From positions 124,001-188,000 of the forward strand of contig NZ_CADCSU010000087.1 in NCBI RefSeq assembly GCF_902804475.1: 64,000 nt of DNA, read 5' to 3'. The DNA is from Flavobacterium bizetiae (GTDB taxonomy: Bacteria; Bacteroidota; Bacteroidia; Flavobacteriales; Flavobacteriaceae). This document shows, one piece after another, positions 9,263-18,104 of the stretch. The number at the start of each line of letters is the position of its first letter. Positions within the stretch are counted from its first letter, which is position 1. The notes beneath the pieces were generated by a model. The model had not been told where the DNA came from, made no database searches, and saw only the letters and a program-made list of their open reading frames with translations. A program made the translations under genes and the position numbers.

Positions 9263-10330
9263 TTAAAGTGTATTTACGTTATTCAAGTCAGCAAAAGCTT
9301 GCTCAAGTCTTGTATTGAATGTCACTTCGCTTTCACGTACCCATCTTCTTGGGTCATAGTATTTTTTGTTAGGAACATCAGCACCTTCTGGGTTACCAAT
9401 TTGAGTTTTTAAATAGTCAATGTTTTTAACCATATAATCACGAATTCCTTCAGTATATGCAAATTGTAAATCTGTATCAATGTTCATTTTGATAACTCCG
9501 TATCCAATAGCTTCTCTAATTTCTTCAAGTGTAGAACCTGAACCTCCGTGGAAAACGAAATCTACCGGGTTAGCACCAGTTTTGAATTTGTCTTGTACGA
9601 AATCCTGAGAATTTTTTAAGATTTTTGGAGTTAATTTTACGTTTCCTGGTTTGTAAACACCGTGAACGTTTCCAAAAGCAGCTGCAATTGTAAATTTAGG
9701 GCTAATTTTAGATAATTCTTCGTAAGCGTAAGCTACTTCTTCTGGTTGAGTGTATAATTTAGAACTGTCAACATCCGAATTGTCAACACCATCTTCTTCA
9801 CCACCTGTAATACCAAGTTCGATTTCTAATGTCATTCCCATTTTACTCATTCTAGCCAAGTATTCTTTACAGATCTCGATGTTTTCTTCGATTGGCTCTT
9901 CAGACAAATCGATCATATGAGAACTGAATAATGGTTTTCCTGTTTCTGCAAAATGTTTTTCAGAAGCATCTAATAAACCATCAATCCAAGGTAATAATTT
10001 TTTTGCACAGTGGTCAGTGTGTAAGATTACGGTAGCTCCGTAAGCTTCTGCCAAAGTATGAATGTGTTTTGCTCCGGCGATTCCTCCAGCGATTGCTGAT
10101 TTCTCGTTAGCGTTAGATAATCCTTTTCCAGCGTTAAATTGTGCTCCTCCGTTTGAAAATTGAATAATAACTGGCGCATTTAGTTTCGCTGCAGTTTCAA
10201 GAACTCCATTGATTGTGCTAGACCCAGTAACGTTTACTGCTGGTAAAGCAAAACCTTTTTCTTTTGCATAATTAAAAATTTCCTGTACTTGATCTCCTGT
10301 AGCTACTCCGGGTTTAATATTGTGTGCCAT
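9263..10330 (-). CDS. fbaA: Class II fructose-bisphosphate aldolase
   Basis: 355 residues, matching the longer E. coli-type class II aldolases. The zinc and catalytic segments are visible: VILHTDHCAKKLLPWIDGLL (His and Asp ligands), MTLEIELGITGGEEDGVDNS (Glu), AAAFGNVHGVYKPGNVKL (His), FVFHGGSGSTLEEI (His and phosphate loop) and KMNIDTDLQFAYTEGIRDY. It cleaves fructose 1,6-bisphosphate in glycolysis and forms it in gluconeogenesis. The minus-strand sequence TATTTTTGC at 10366-10374 is a likely -7 promoter element. It sits upstream of accD on the same strand, separated by a low-complexity repeat. Confidence 0.98.
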   Translation of the reverse strand: MAHNIKPGVATGDQVQEIFNYAKEKGFALPAVNVTGSSTINGVLETAAKLNAPVIIQFSNGGAQFNAGKGLSNANEKSAIAGGIAGAKHIHTLAEAYGATVILHTDHCAKKLLPWIDGLLDASEKHFAETGKPLFSSHMIDLSEEPIEENIEICKEYLARMSKMGMTLEIELGITGGEEDGVDNSDVDSSKLYTQPEEVAYAYEELSKISPKFTIAAAFGNVHGVYKPGNVKLTPKILKNSQDFVQDKFKTGANPVDFVFHGGSGSTLEEIREAIGYGVIKMNIDTDLQFAYTEGIRDYMVKNIDYLKTQIGNPEGADVPNKKYYDPRRWVRESEVTFNTRLEQAFADLNNVNTL

Positions 10331-10365
10331 TGTAATTTTTTTTAGTTGTTTTTAGTTTTTAGGTT

Positions 10366-10374
10366 GCAAAAATA
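10366..10374 (-). promoter_or_regulatory. Putative fbaA promoter -7 element
   Basis: The minus strand reads TATTTTTGC, an exact TAnnTTTGC match about 36 bases before the fbaA start codon. Confidence 0.5.
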
Positions 10375-10388
10375 AGAATTAATTAGCA

Positions 10389-12944
10389 TTAGAAAGGATA
10401 ATTTATCCCAAAATTTAAAACCGAATGGCCAAAATTGTATTCTTTGAACCAACGGTCTCCCTTCTCATGCGCCGGATTATAAGTCTTAAAGCCTAAATCT
10501 AAACGAATAACAAAAAAGCTTAAATCGTAACGTAAACCAAATCCTGATCCTAAAGCAATTTCAGCTAAATCGTTTACGTTGTTAAATTTTGCCTTTTCGT
10601 CGATGACATTATCGAGCACATTCCAGATATTTCCGGCATCTGCGAAGATCGCTCCCTTCACATCTCCAAAAACTTTAAAACGAAATTCTGCGCTCAATGC
10701 AATCTTCATATTCGCCTCATTAAAATCGTTCGCAGCGTTCGTGCTTCCCGGACCCAAAGAGTAAGGTTGCCATGCGCGGTTATCATTTGAACCTCCTGAA
10801 TAATAACTTCGGGAGAACGGAATGTAATCTGAATTACCAAACGGAATGGCTATCCCGAAAAAGCTTCTTACGGCCAATACTTTTTCTTTTCCAAAATCCC
10901 AGTGTTTGATATAATCAAATTCGGTTTTAATATATTCTGAATATTCTAAGTTAAATATTTCGTAGTTGCCTCGCGAATTTTCAGGCAGTTTTGCAATGCT
11001 TGAAATAGCAGATAATAAAGTACCGGCAGATTCTATTTTGGTTTTAAACTGATAAAAGGTGTTATCAGCAAGATCCTTTTTAGTGGTTTTAGTAAACGTA
11101 TAACTTGTTGCTAAAATAAAGTCATTTTCTGTCAAACGAATTCTTCTTTCTTCTATGCTTTGTACGTCTTTATATTCGGCATCTCCTGGTCTTAATACAG
11201 TTTGGTCGGCTAATACTTCTTTCGTAAAATTATTTGCTCCATCAGGTATTGTTAAGTTTCCATCATTGTCAACATTGCTTGGTACAGTATTATAAGTTCC
11301 TGCAATATTATTTAATTCATTATATGAAGAAGTATAAACCCTGAAGTAATTACTTGGATTTAAATTACGCACAAATTGTGCATTAAGCAATTCAAGTTTT
11401 GCGGTGTTATTTCGTTTTGGAGACCAATTGTAGGCAATACCTCCCGTAAAATTTTCTTTATCTAAACCAATATTCCGTTGTTTAGAGAAACCTGCAGCAA
11501 TACTTGTAGAAGGAATCATCCTTTTTGGAATAATTTTCTCTGTTCCAAAAGGCAATAGAATCCTAGGGAAGTTCAGTTTTAAATCAAGACCATATTCAGA
11601 TACGTTAAAGAAATTATCATTAGGATTGGCCATGTCTTTTGACGAACCCACATTTAAACGCGCCGAAATTTCAAGTGTTTCAGCTCTGTTAAATACATTT
11701 CTAATCGTTTCAGAAATACTTGCTCCAATACCAAAATCCTGAATATTAGAGTGGGTTACGTCAAGCGAAGCTCCAAAACTATATTTCTTTCTTGGTGTTA
11801 GATAAACATTTGCAATTAAAGATTGTGCTGTTGAGTCGCGTTTGTCGACTTCGTATTGAATTGAAGGATAATTAAAGATTTTTAAGTTGTTTAAATACCT
11901 TGAAGAAAGTGTTGTTCTGGTATCAGAAAAAACTCCTCCTTTATTGATGAAAACGGCATCAGTAATAGCGCGAGGTTTGTATTTTAATTTTTTGTGACTG
12001 TACAAATTAAAGTTGTTGTACGTCGTACTGTCTGTTATTTTTGTTTTTGCATTTGCAGCAGAATAATCTGTGTAAATGTTAACATCGCTTATTTTGTATA
12101 ATTTAAAAGGTTCTGTTCTGCTTGAATCTCTTTCTTGAATATTGTTGTTGTTAACAATTAGAGTTACGTCAGCTTTATTTTTTTTGCCAATGGTGTCAAT
12201 ATCAAAAGTAACATAAGTAGGCTGAAAGAAATAAGCTCCGTGATTTCTAAAGTAGGTAGTAAGACGATTTTTTTCATCTTCAAAATCAGCAGTTTTATAT
12301 TGTTTTCCCGATTTTAAAAATGAAGGTTCATTATTGGTTCTGTATAAAGAATCCAGAGCCGGAGTCTTGATATTGGTTTTAATCGTATCTAAAGTATAGG
12401 CCGGACCAGTTGTAATAAGATAATTTATTTTGGCTTTTTTTCTGGCAACACTATCAATACTATAATCTGTTGCTACATTAAAATAACCATTATTAAAGTA
12501 ATAGAATTTTAAACGTAAAAGAGATTTTTTTGTTTTTGCCGTATCAATAACAACAGGAGGTTCTCCTGTATTTCTAAGGAATTCATGGATACCTTTATAA
12601 AGAAAAGATTGTCCAAGACGATCTACTTGCTTTGCTGATAATATTTTTGCCTGACGTTCGTATAAGCCAGGATGATTCTTAAATTTTGCCTGATAAGTAG
12701 AATCCGGATTTAAGTTGGCTAAGTTGTATAAGTTTAGACGTAAACGATACCCAAGCAAAGTACCATTTGGTTTTTGATACATCTGATTAGACGCTATTTC
12801 ATCGTTCGTAGCCTTTCCGTTTACGAGAATTGTGTTTTTTACAAGAAGGTTTTTTCCATCTGGAACTCTTTTTACAGCATTACAACCGCAAATAAATGTT
12901 GCTATTAGAATAAATGCTGTTATTTTTGTGGAATTCTTTTTCAA
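10389..12944 (-). CDS. tamL: TamL-type BamA/TamA family outer-membrane assembly lipoprotein
   Basis: 851 residues. The N-terminus is a lipoprotein signal with Cys following Phe-Ile-Cys-Gly, unlike E. coli TamA, which has a plain signal peptide. POTRA-like repeats follow, including YYFNNGYFNVATDYSI and TYFRNHGAYFFQPTYV, and then a C-terminal Omp85 barrel with SYYSGGSNDNRAWQPYSLGP and ending in FGHSVLNFGINYPF, an aromatic end as expected for a barrel. Lipid-modified TamA homologues are a known Bacteroidota variant; the symbol is given on that basis. It likely inserts outer-membrane proteins. It is divergent from the TrmH-family gene with only 37 bases between the starts. Confidence 0.88.
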   Translation of the reverse strand: MKKNSTKITAFILIATFICGCNAVKRVPDGKNLLVKNTILVNGKATNDEIASNQMYQKPNGTLLGYRLRLNLYNLANLNPDSTYQAKFKNHPGLYERQAKILSAKQVDRLGQSFLYKGIHEFLRNTGEPPVVIDTAKTKKSLLRLKFYYFNNGYFNVATDYSIDSVARKKAKINYLITTGPAYTLDTIKTNIKTPALDSLYRTNNEPSFLKSGKQYKTADFEDEKNRLTTYFRNHGAYFFQPTYVTFDIDTIGKKNKADVTLIVNNNNIQERDSSRTEPFKLYKISDVNIYTDYSAANAKTKITDSTTYNNFNLYSHKKLKYKPRAITDAVFINKGGVFSDTRTTLSSRYLNNLKIFNYPSIQYEVDKRDSTAQSLIANVYLTPRKKYSFGASLDVTHSNIQDFGIGASISETIRNVFNRAETLEISARLNVGSSKDMANPNDNFFNVSEYGLDLKLNFPRILLPFGTEKIIPKRMIPSTSIAAGFSKQRNIGLDKENFTGGIAYNWSPKRNNTAKLELLNAQFVRNLNPSNYFRVYTSSYNELNNIAGTYNTVPSNVDNDGNLTIPDGANNFTKEVLADQTVLRPGDAEYKDVQSIEERRIRLTENDFILATSYTFTKTTKKDLADNTFYQFKTKIESAGTLLSAISSIAKLPENSRGNYEIFNLEYSEYIKTEFDYIKHWDFGKEKVLAVRSFFGIAIPFGNSDYIPFSRSYYSGGSNDNRAWQPYSLGPGSTNAANDFNEANMKIALSAEFRFKVFGDVKGAIFADAGNIWNVLDNVIDEKAKFNNVNDLAEIALGSGFGLRYDLSFFVIRLDLGFKTYNPAHEKGDRWFKEYNFGHSVLNFGINYPF

Positions 12945-12981
12945 GTGTTCTTAAATATTTAATTCAAAAGTACATTATTTT

Positions 12982-13710
12982 ATGGTTAGTAAAAACCAAA
13001 TAAAACTTATATCAAGTTTACATCAAAAAAAGCAACGTTTTGCAAATCAATTATTTTTCGCCGAAGGAGTAAAAGTAATTCAAGAATTGTTGTTATCCAA
13101 TTTTGAATTAGAGCATTTATATACGACTCTAAATGATTTTGAAGAAGTTCATTCTTCAAAACGTACGCTTATTTATGAGCAGGAACTTAAAAAAATTAGT
13201 GCCTTATCAACTCCAAATTCATGTTTGGCGGTTTTTAAAATTCCATCAGAAAATAAAATAACCAGTTCGGGTTTGATTTTAGCTCTCGACGATATTCGTG
13301 ATCCCGGAAATTTAGGAACGATTTTACGTCTGTGTGACTGGTTTGGTATCAAACAAATTATTTGTTCTAAAGAAACTGTCGATATTTATAATCCAAAAGT
13401 AGTTCAGGCAACTATGGGGTCTATTGCCAGAGTAAATGTGAATTATGTTGATTTGAAAACTTTTATTACTGAAGCTAATATTCCTGTTTTTGGAACTTTT
13501 ATGGATGGCGAAAACATTTATCAATCTAATTTACCTCAAAGCGGAATCATTATTATGGGTAATGAGGCGAATGGGATTTCATCAGAAATTGAAAAAATAA
13601 TTACAAGCCGACTCACAATTCCTAGATTTGGAGAGCTGCAAAAAACCGAAAGTTTAAACGTAGCTACTGCAACAGCAATTATTCTTAGTGAGTTTAAACG
13701 AAATAGTTAA
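12982..13710 (+). CDS. TrmH/SpoU family RNA 2'-O-methyltransferase
   Basis: 242 residues with an N-terminal L30e-like substrate-binding part (LHQKKQRFANQLFFAEGVKV) and a C-terminal SPOUT domain. The three SPOUT motifs are LALDDIRDPGNLGTILRLCD, IIMGNEANGIS and IPRFGELQKTESLNVATATA. These form the knotted SAM-binding site. It should methylate a ribose in rRNA or tRNA; the exact target cannot be set from sequence. It faces convergent porT, with only 9 bases between stop codons, and shares a short divergent promoter region with tamL. Confidence 0.92.
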   Translation: MVSKNQIKLISSLHQKKQRFANQLFFAEGVKVIQELLLSNFELEHLYTTLNDFEEVHSSKRTLIYEQELKKISALSTPNSCLAVFKIPSENKITSSGLILALDDIRDPGNLGTILRLCDWFGIKQIICSKETVDIYNPKVVQATMGSIARVNVNYVDLKTFITEANIPVFGTFMDGENIYQSNLPQSGIIIMGNEANGISSEIEKIITSRLTIPRFGELQKTESLNVATATAIILSEFKRNS

Positions 13711-13719
13711 GAATTTGTT

Positions 13720-14430
13720 TTAATGAAAAGTAAAATTAATTAAAATAGCTCTTGACTTCATAGAATCGATATTATCGGTCCATGGGCTAGGTCCTTTTGC
13801 TGGATTGTCATGAATTAATTCATTCGTAATACCAAACATACCTCTGATGGAAGGAGAGAAGATGAAGTATTCAGAGAAGAAATCAATTCCAAAACCTACT
13901 TCGTAAGCTGCGGTCCATTGTTTTGTTCTAAACTTTCCTTCAAAGTTATCGTCTTTAGATTTTGCGTTGCTGGATAAATTTAGCGTTGTAGACATTCCTC
14001 CTACTAAATAAGGGCGAATGTTTCCGGTACGCATAGACGAAAACTTTAATAATAAAGGAAAGTGAATATAAGTACTGTTTACTTCTCTTAAATAATCTTT
14101 CTCTAAAGGTTGATTTGGATAATACAAATCACGCTTAGTATAATACAAACCTGGCTCAAAACGCAGGTTAATGTATTCCTGTAATCTTAAATCGGCTACA
14201 ACACCTACATTAAAACCAGTAGTCTTTTTTACCTGAATATCCGGACCGGGAGTTTTGTAGTCAAATTTAAAATCGAAACTATTAAAACCTAAATAATATC
14301 CAAAATACAAGCGTTGTTTTTGCCAGTTTTCAAGATTTATAATGGGATCCTTGCTGAACATGCTTTTAGCAAATTGAGAGTATCCGTTTGTCGTTAAGAC
14401 TAATAAAAGTAAGACTACAGTTTTTTTCAT
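13720..14430 (-). CDS. porT: Type IX secretion system protein PorT
   Basis: Started at the ATG at 14428-14430, this is a 236-residue protein beginning with the signal peptide MKKTVVLLLLVLTTNGYSQF. A longer reading would overlap menG by 38 bases and hide the signal. The mature part looks like an eight-stranded outer-membrane barrel (LYFGYYLGFNSFDFKF, INLRFEPGLYYTKRDLYY, STYIHFPLLLKFSS, IRPYLVGGMST, WTAAYEVGFGIDFF, IFSPSIRGMFGI). Placement directly after menG matches the conserved position of porT/sprT in flavobacteria. PorT is an outer-membrane part needed for type IX secretion and gliding. Barrel proteins are hard to assign by eye, so the call leans partly on synteny. Confidence 0.78.
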   Translation of the reverse strand: MKKTVVLLLLVLTTNGYSQFAKSMFSKDPIINLENWQKQRLYFGYYLGFNSFDFKFDYKTPGPDIQVKKTTGFNVGVVADLRLQEYINLRFEPGLYYTKRDLYYPNQPLEKDYLREVNSTYIHFPLLLKFSSMRTGNIRPYLVGGMSTTLNLSSNAKSKDDNFEGKFRTKQWTAAYEVGFGIDFFSEYFIFSPSIRGMFGITNELIHDNPAKGPSPWTDNIDSMKSRAILINFTFH

Positions 14431-14431
14431 A

Positions 14432-15163
14432 CTATTTTTTAGATGCAGAATAAATGGTGGCAACCCCAAAAGTTTGAGGCATAGCTACAACATCTATAAA
14501 CCCAATTTTTCTCAAAATATTGTTTAACGCTTCACCGTAAGGAAAAGCAGCAGCAGATTCAGACAAATAACCATAAGCAGAATTGTCTTTAGAAAACAAT
14601 TTTCCAATAATAGGAAGTATGTTTTTGCTGTAAAATTTATAACCTTGTTTATAAGGTGTTTTGTCCGGAACAGAAGTTTCAAGAATTACAAAAACGCCAT
14701 TAGGTTTTAAAACTCTTAAAATTTCAGCAAATCCTTTTTCTAAATGCTCAAAATTTCGCACTCCAAAACCCACCGTTATAGCATCAAAATAATTGTCCTC
14801 AAAAGGTATTTTTTCAGAATCTCCCAAAACCATATCAATTAAATTCGATAATCCTTTTTCTGCGATTTTCTTTTTTCCAACTTCCAGCATTCCGGCAGAA
14901 ATATCAAGACCAATAATTTTTTCTGCATTTGTTTGTGCCATTAAAATAGCCAAATCACCAGTTCCTGTAGCAATATCAAGAATGACTTTTGGTTTTTTAT
15001 CCGAAACTATTTTTAATACTTTCTTTCTCCACTTAATATCGATTCCAAATGAAATTACGCGATTTAAATTGTCGTAGTTCCCTGAGATGTTATCAAACAT
15101 TTGGGCAACTTGCTCTTTTTTACCTAAAGAAGAGTCTTTATATGGGGTTATTTTTTCAGACAT
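14432..15163 (-). CDS. menG: Demethylmenaquinone methyltransferase
   Basis: 243 residues of the UbiE/COQ5 family. The SAM-binding motif is [13 protein letters not shown], preceded by [25 protein letters not shown] and followed by [20 protein letters not shown], both UbiE signatures, then [11 protein letters not shown]. The C-terminus [19 protein letters not shown] is typical. It methylates demethylmenaquinone, the last step in menaquinone synthesis; flavobacteria use only menaquinone, hence menG rather than ubiE. porT follows after a single base, suggesting co-transcription. The minus-strand TATATTTGC at 15177-15185 is a probable promoter -7 box. Confidence 0.96.
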   Translation of the reverse strand: MSEKITPYKDSSLGKKEQVAQMFDNISGNYDNLNRVISFGIDIKWRKKVLKIVSDKKPKVILDIATGTGDLAILMAQTNAEKIIGLDISAGMLEVGKKKIAEKGLSNLIDMVLGDSEKIPFEDNYFDAITVGFGVRNFEHLEKGFAEILRVLKPNGVFVILETSVPDKTPYKQGYKFYSKNILPIIGKLFSKDNSAYGYLSESAAAFPYGEALNNILRKIGFIDVVAMPQTFGVATIYSASKK

Positions 15164-15176
15164 TTTTTTTATTTAC

Positions 15177-15185
15177 GCAAATATA
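15177..15185 (-). promoter_or_regulatory. Putative menG-porT promoter -7 element
   Basis: The minus strand carries TATATTTGC, a TAnnTTTGC match 14 bases upstream of the menG start codon, implying a very short leader. Confidence 0.5.
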
Positions 15186-15282
15186 ATACAATCTGACTTA
15201 ACTGTAATTGAGTTTTTGAAATTGTAAATTAATTGTTTTAGCAGGAGGCTTTTAATTGTTGATGGATGCCGGATTTTTGACC

Positions 15283-15328
15283 ATCACCAAAAGTGGGTAT
15301 TTTGAAAAAATCACTAAAAGTGGGTATT
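15283..15328. repeat. Two direct repeats with 27-base period
   Basis: ATCACCAAAAGTGGGTATT at 15283-15301 and ATCACTAAAAGTGGGTATT at 15310-15328 differ at one base in 19. They sit 85 bases upstream of a possible short ORF and may be tandem binding sites for a regulator. Confidence 0.6.
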
Positions 15329-15412
15329 GTGGGACATAGATTTTATGGCCAACTTTGCTTCAGTTAAAAAGATAAAATTTTAATGATTGATTGAATTAAT
15401 GACTTGAATCAA

Positions 15413-15568
15413 ATGAATATTTTTTTCGCCTTGGTAATTTCATTTGTTCTTGTAAGTAGCTTTGAAAGTATTGTTCTTGGGGCCAATACTCTTTTTAAAG
15501 CGCGAAATACGTTCTTAGGATTAAATTTGTTTTTGGAAATTTTAATTTTCTTGCCTTTAATATCTTAG
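15413..15568 (+). CDS. Possible 51-residue hydrophobic small protein
   Basis: An ATG at 15413 opens a 51-codon frame with a hydrophobic start (MNIFFALVISFVLVSSFESI) and a second hydrophobic stretch near the C-terminus (LNLFLEILIFLPLIS). It is the only frame of note in the 588-base gap between menG and folA. Two direct repeats lie upstream. It could be a small membrane protein or the remains of a longer membrane gene that broke at residue 51. No ribosome-binding signal or homologue is recognised, so the call is weak. Confidence 0.25.
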   Translation: MNIFFALVISFVLVSSFESIVLGANTLFKARNTFLGLNLFLEILIFLPLIS

Positions 15569-15710
15569 TGGTATTTGTTATTAAAGGCACTTTGAGATTC
15601 GTTCTCATTTAACATTAAATGTTATTCAGTTATTCAAATGTTTCTTAACATTTGTGATTTTTTTTCCAAAGCTATTACTCGAATGAGTCAGATTTAAAAA
15701 TCAATCGTTT

Positions 15711-15745
15711 TAAAAAACATCCTTCACAAGAGGATGTTTTTTTTT
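15711..15745. terminator. folA terminator
   Basis: The hairpin AAACATCCT / AGGATGTTT at 15715-15739 has A runs on the left and T runs on the right. It follows the folA stop on the minus strand and could also stop plus-strand transcripts from the gap. Confidence 0.85.
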
Positions 15746-15751
15746 GTTTTA

Positions 15752-16234
15752 TTATTTTCTAATGTATGTTTCGTAAGTGTAGTCAAAAAGATGTTTTTCA
15801 TCTTTAAAATTTTCTTCAGATTCTACAAGCTGCCACTCACTTTTATTAATTTTTGGAAAAAAAGCATCCGCTTCAAAAGTATGGTGAACTTTGGTTATTT
15901 CTATAATATCAGTATAAGGTAAGGCTAGATTGTAAATTTCGCCTCCGCCAATAATATACGAATCTTCGTTTTCAGGACAGGCAGCAATGGCTTTTTCGAT
16001 GCTATCTACTACAATACAGCCTTCCGGATGATAATCTTTCTGGCGTGTTATTACAATATGAACTCTGTTTGGAAGTGGTTTCGGGAAGCTTTCAAAAGTT
16101 TTTCTTCCCATAATAATATGATGATTCGTTGTAAGCGATTTGAATCTTTTAAAATCATTTGGTAAATGCCAAACTAATTCATTGTCTTTTCCAAGTGCGT
16201 TATTTTCGGCAACAGCCGCTATCATTATAATCAT
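15752..16234 (-). CDS. folA: Dihydrofolate reductase
   Basis: 160 residues, normal for bacterial DHFR. It begins MIIMIAAVAENNALGKDNELVWHLPNDFKRFK, with the substrate-binding Met-20 loop region and the Asp of the LPNDFKRFK helix that protonates folate. NADPH-binding segments are IIMGRKTFESFPKPLPNR and SYIIGGGEIYNLALP. It reduces dihydrofolate to tetrahydrofolate. thyA lies 1 kb away on the same strand and produces the dihydrofolate this enzyme recycles. The 2TM gene lies immediately upstream with a 13-base gap and is likely in the same transcript. Confidence 0.97.
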   Translation of the reverse strand: MIIMIAAVAENNALGKDNELVWHLPNDFKRFKSLTTNHHIIMGRKTFESFPKPLPNRVHIVITRQKDYHPEGCIVVDSIEKAIAACPENEDSYIIGGGEIYNLALPYTDIIEITKVHHTFEADAFFPKINKSEWQLVESEENFKDEKHLFDYTYETYIRK

Positions 16235-16247
16235 AGCAATCTAGTAA

Positions 16248-16592
16248 CTAAATTTTATTTTCGGTATCCTCAATTATTCTGGATTCTAATTGACTAATTC
16301 TTTTTTGTTGTAAACCAACAAGTCTGTCAATTTGTTCTCTTTCCCATTTTTTATTCATGAACCTGTCTGTGATGTATACCTTTATAAAATGCAAAATAAA
16401 GATAAAGAACCATATCGTAATTCCCCAAACACACCAGTTTTGTTCTGTGTTAGCGCCAAAACCGAAAAATCTGTTGGCAATAAATAAAAATAAACTTCCC
16501 AGTAAAAAAAGCACAAAATGAAAGTATAGAATCTTCTTTTGTCTAAGTCTTCTTCTGGCATATTCGTATTGTTCGTGCACTTCTTTTTCCAT
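16248..16592 (-). CDS. 2TM domain-containing small membrane protein
   Basis: 114 residues with the 2TM-domain plan: a basic N-terminus (YEYARRRLRQKK), two membrane helices (ILYFHFVLFLLGSLFLFIANRFF and WGITIWFFIFILHFIKVYI), and a charged tail that includes KKWEREQIDRLV and a coiled-coil-like QQKRISQLESRI. This domain is common in flavobacteria, alone or fused to LytTR regulators; its role is not established. Here it stands alone next to folA. Confidence 0.8.
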   Translation of the reverse strand: MEKEVHEQYEYARRRLRQKKILYFHFVLFLLGSLFLFIANRFFGFGANTEQNWCVWGITIWFFIFILHFIKVYITDRFMNKKWEREQIDRLVGLQQKRISQLESRIIEDTENKI

Positions 16593-16828
16593 AAGATATA
16601 AATGAGGTTATAAAGTTAAAATTTATTTTCTAATGACCGTATTTAGATGCTGGAATATTTCTCCTTAAATGCGCTGAGAGTTTGAAATCCAAAATTTTAA
16701 GCAGATTTAATTATTAAATAGGTAAAAAAATATTCGGTTTTTGATATTATCATAAATCGGTTGTGAAGGTATCGAAAATTCATCTGAATTTGTGTAATTT
16801 AGTCTATGAATCTAAAAACTAAATAGTT

Positions 16829-17125
16829 ATGTCTTTAAAGAAACAATTTATTAAAACGAAGCCGGTAGTTAAAGTTACATTTTCTATAGATGCTAAAGAC
16901 GCAAGTTCGGCAGCGGTTGTTGGCGATTTTAACAACTGGAATGTTGAGGAAGGAACTTTGAGTAAGTTGAAAAATGGCACTTTTAAGGCCACTTACGACT
17001 TGGTTAAAGATGCAATTTACGAGTTTAAGTACGTAATTGACGGAAGTTATGTAAATGATCCTGAAGCAGATTCTTATAAATGGAATGATTTTGCAGGAAG
17101 TGAAAATAGTGTGTTAGTAGTATAA
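16829..17125 (+). CDS. Isoamylase early-set (CBM48-like) domain protein
   Basis: 98 residues that form a single early-set domain: KVTFSIDAKDASSAAVVGDF, then NNWNVEEGTLSKLKNGTFKA, YEFKYVIDGSYVNDPEADSY and NSVLVV. The pattern of a VxGDFNxW loop and an FKYxIDG strand is the glycogen-binding fold seen in isoamylases and in AMPK beta. There is no catalytic domain. Such stand-alone proteins may bind glycogen or starch or tune glycogen enzymes. No partner genes lie nearby, and it ends before a bidirectional terminator. Confidence 0.82.
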   Translation: MSLKKQFIKTKPVVKVTFSIDAKDASSAAVVGDFNNWNVEEGTLSKLKNGTFKATYDLVKDAIYEFKYVIDGSYVNDPEADSYKWNDFAGSENSVLVV

Positions 17126-17134
17126 AAAGACAGT

Positions 17135-17172
17135 ATAAAAAAATCCGCTTAAATTTTTAAGCGGATTTTTTT
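17135..17172. terminator. Bidirectional terminator between CBM48 gene and thyA
   Basis: The hairpin AAATCCGCTTAAA / TTTTTAAGCGGATTT at 17141-17167 is flanked by A and T runs and lies between convergent genes. Confidence 0.88.
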
Positions 17173-17177
17173 ATAAT

Positions 17178-18029
17178 TTATACAGCAACACTTCCTTTTA
17201 TTCCCGCATGCGGTTCGTAATCTACAAGTGTAAAGTCATTATAATCAAAATCAAAAATGTTTTTAATCTCTGGGTTTAAGATCATTTTTGGTAATGGTTT
17301 TGGCTCACGTGTTAATTGCAATTCTAATTGCTCGAAGTGATTGTTGTAAATGTGCGCATCTCCAAACGTATGGATGAATTCGCCATATTCTAAATCACAA
17401 ACCTGTGCAATCATCATCGTTAATAACGCGTAAGATGCAATATTAAAAGGTACTCCTAAAAAGATATCAGCACTTCGCTGGTACAACTGGCAGGATAATT
17501 TTCCTTTTGTTTCTCCTTTTTCAGGATCAGGACTACTTACATAAAACTGAAAAAAGGCATGGCAAGGAGGTAAGGCTGCTTTATTATTTGCAACATTTTC
17601 TTCAAATGACTTTTTTGTATCCGGCAATACTGAAGGATTCCAAGCCGAAACTAACATTCTTCGGCTATTTGGATTTGTTTTTAGTTCTGTAATTAATTCA
17701 GAAATCTGATCAATTTCTTCGCTATTCCAATTACGCCATTGATGTCCGTAAACAGGACCTAAATCTCCATTAGAATCTGCCCAGGCATCCCAGATTTTTA
17801 CTCCGTTTTCCTGAAGATATTTTATATTCGTATCACCTTTTAAGAACCAAAGCAGTTCATAAATGATCGATTTTAAGTGTAATTTTTTGGTTGTAACCAT
17901 TGGGAAACCTTCACTTAAATCAAAACGCATCTGGTAACCAAAAACACTTTTGGTTCCTGTTCCTGTTCTGTCTCCTTTTTGATTACCGTTTTCTAAAACG
18001 TGTTTTACCAAGTCTAAATATTGTTTCAT
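17178..18029 (-). CDS. thyA: Thymidylate synthase
   Basis: 283 residues. Active-site cysteine lies in [13 protein letters not shown], the dUMP-binding arginines in [18 protein letters not shown] and [12 protein letters not shown], and [12 protein letters not shown] and the C-terminal Ala-Val are as expected. It methylates dUMP to dTMP using methylene-tetrahydrofolate and yields dihydrofolate. Compared with the 264-residue E. coli enzyme it has an insert before the catalytic cysteine (around [13 protein letters not shown]) and a short one after it (DPEKGETKG). It sits 73 bases downstream of the bifunctional nuclease gene on the same strand. Confidence 0.98.
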   Translation of the reverse strand: MKQYLDLVKHVLENGNQKGDRTGTGTKSVFGYQMRFDLSEGFPMVTTKKLHLKSIIYELLWFLKGDTNIKYLQENGVKIWDAWADSNGDLGPVYGHQWRNWNSEEIDQISELITELKTNPNSRRMLVSAWNPSVLPDTKKSFEENVANNKAALPPCHAFFQFYVSSPDPEKGETKGKLSCQLYQRSADIFLGVPFNIASYALLTMMIAQVCDLEYGEFIHTFGDAHIYNNHFEQLELQLTREPKPLPKMILNPEIKNIFDFDYNDFTLVDYEPHAGIKGSVAV

Positions 18030-18104
18030 TTTTTGTTTATTCGGTTATTCGTTCAATTGTTTAATCGATTTAACGAATAAACAAACCAACGATTAAACAA
18101 TGAT

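Noticed and set aside
16665-16690. CTGAGAG motif resembling part of a TPP riboswitch upstream of the CBM48 gene
   Set aside because: The rest of the THI-box consensus (the GGGGTGC side and the CTGATCTGGATAATGCCAGCG-like part) is missing.
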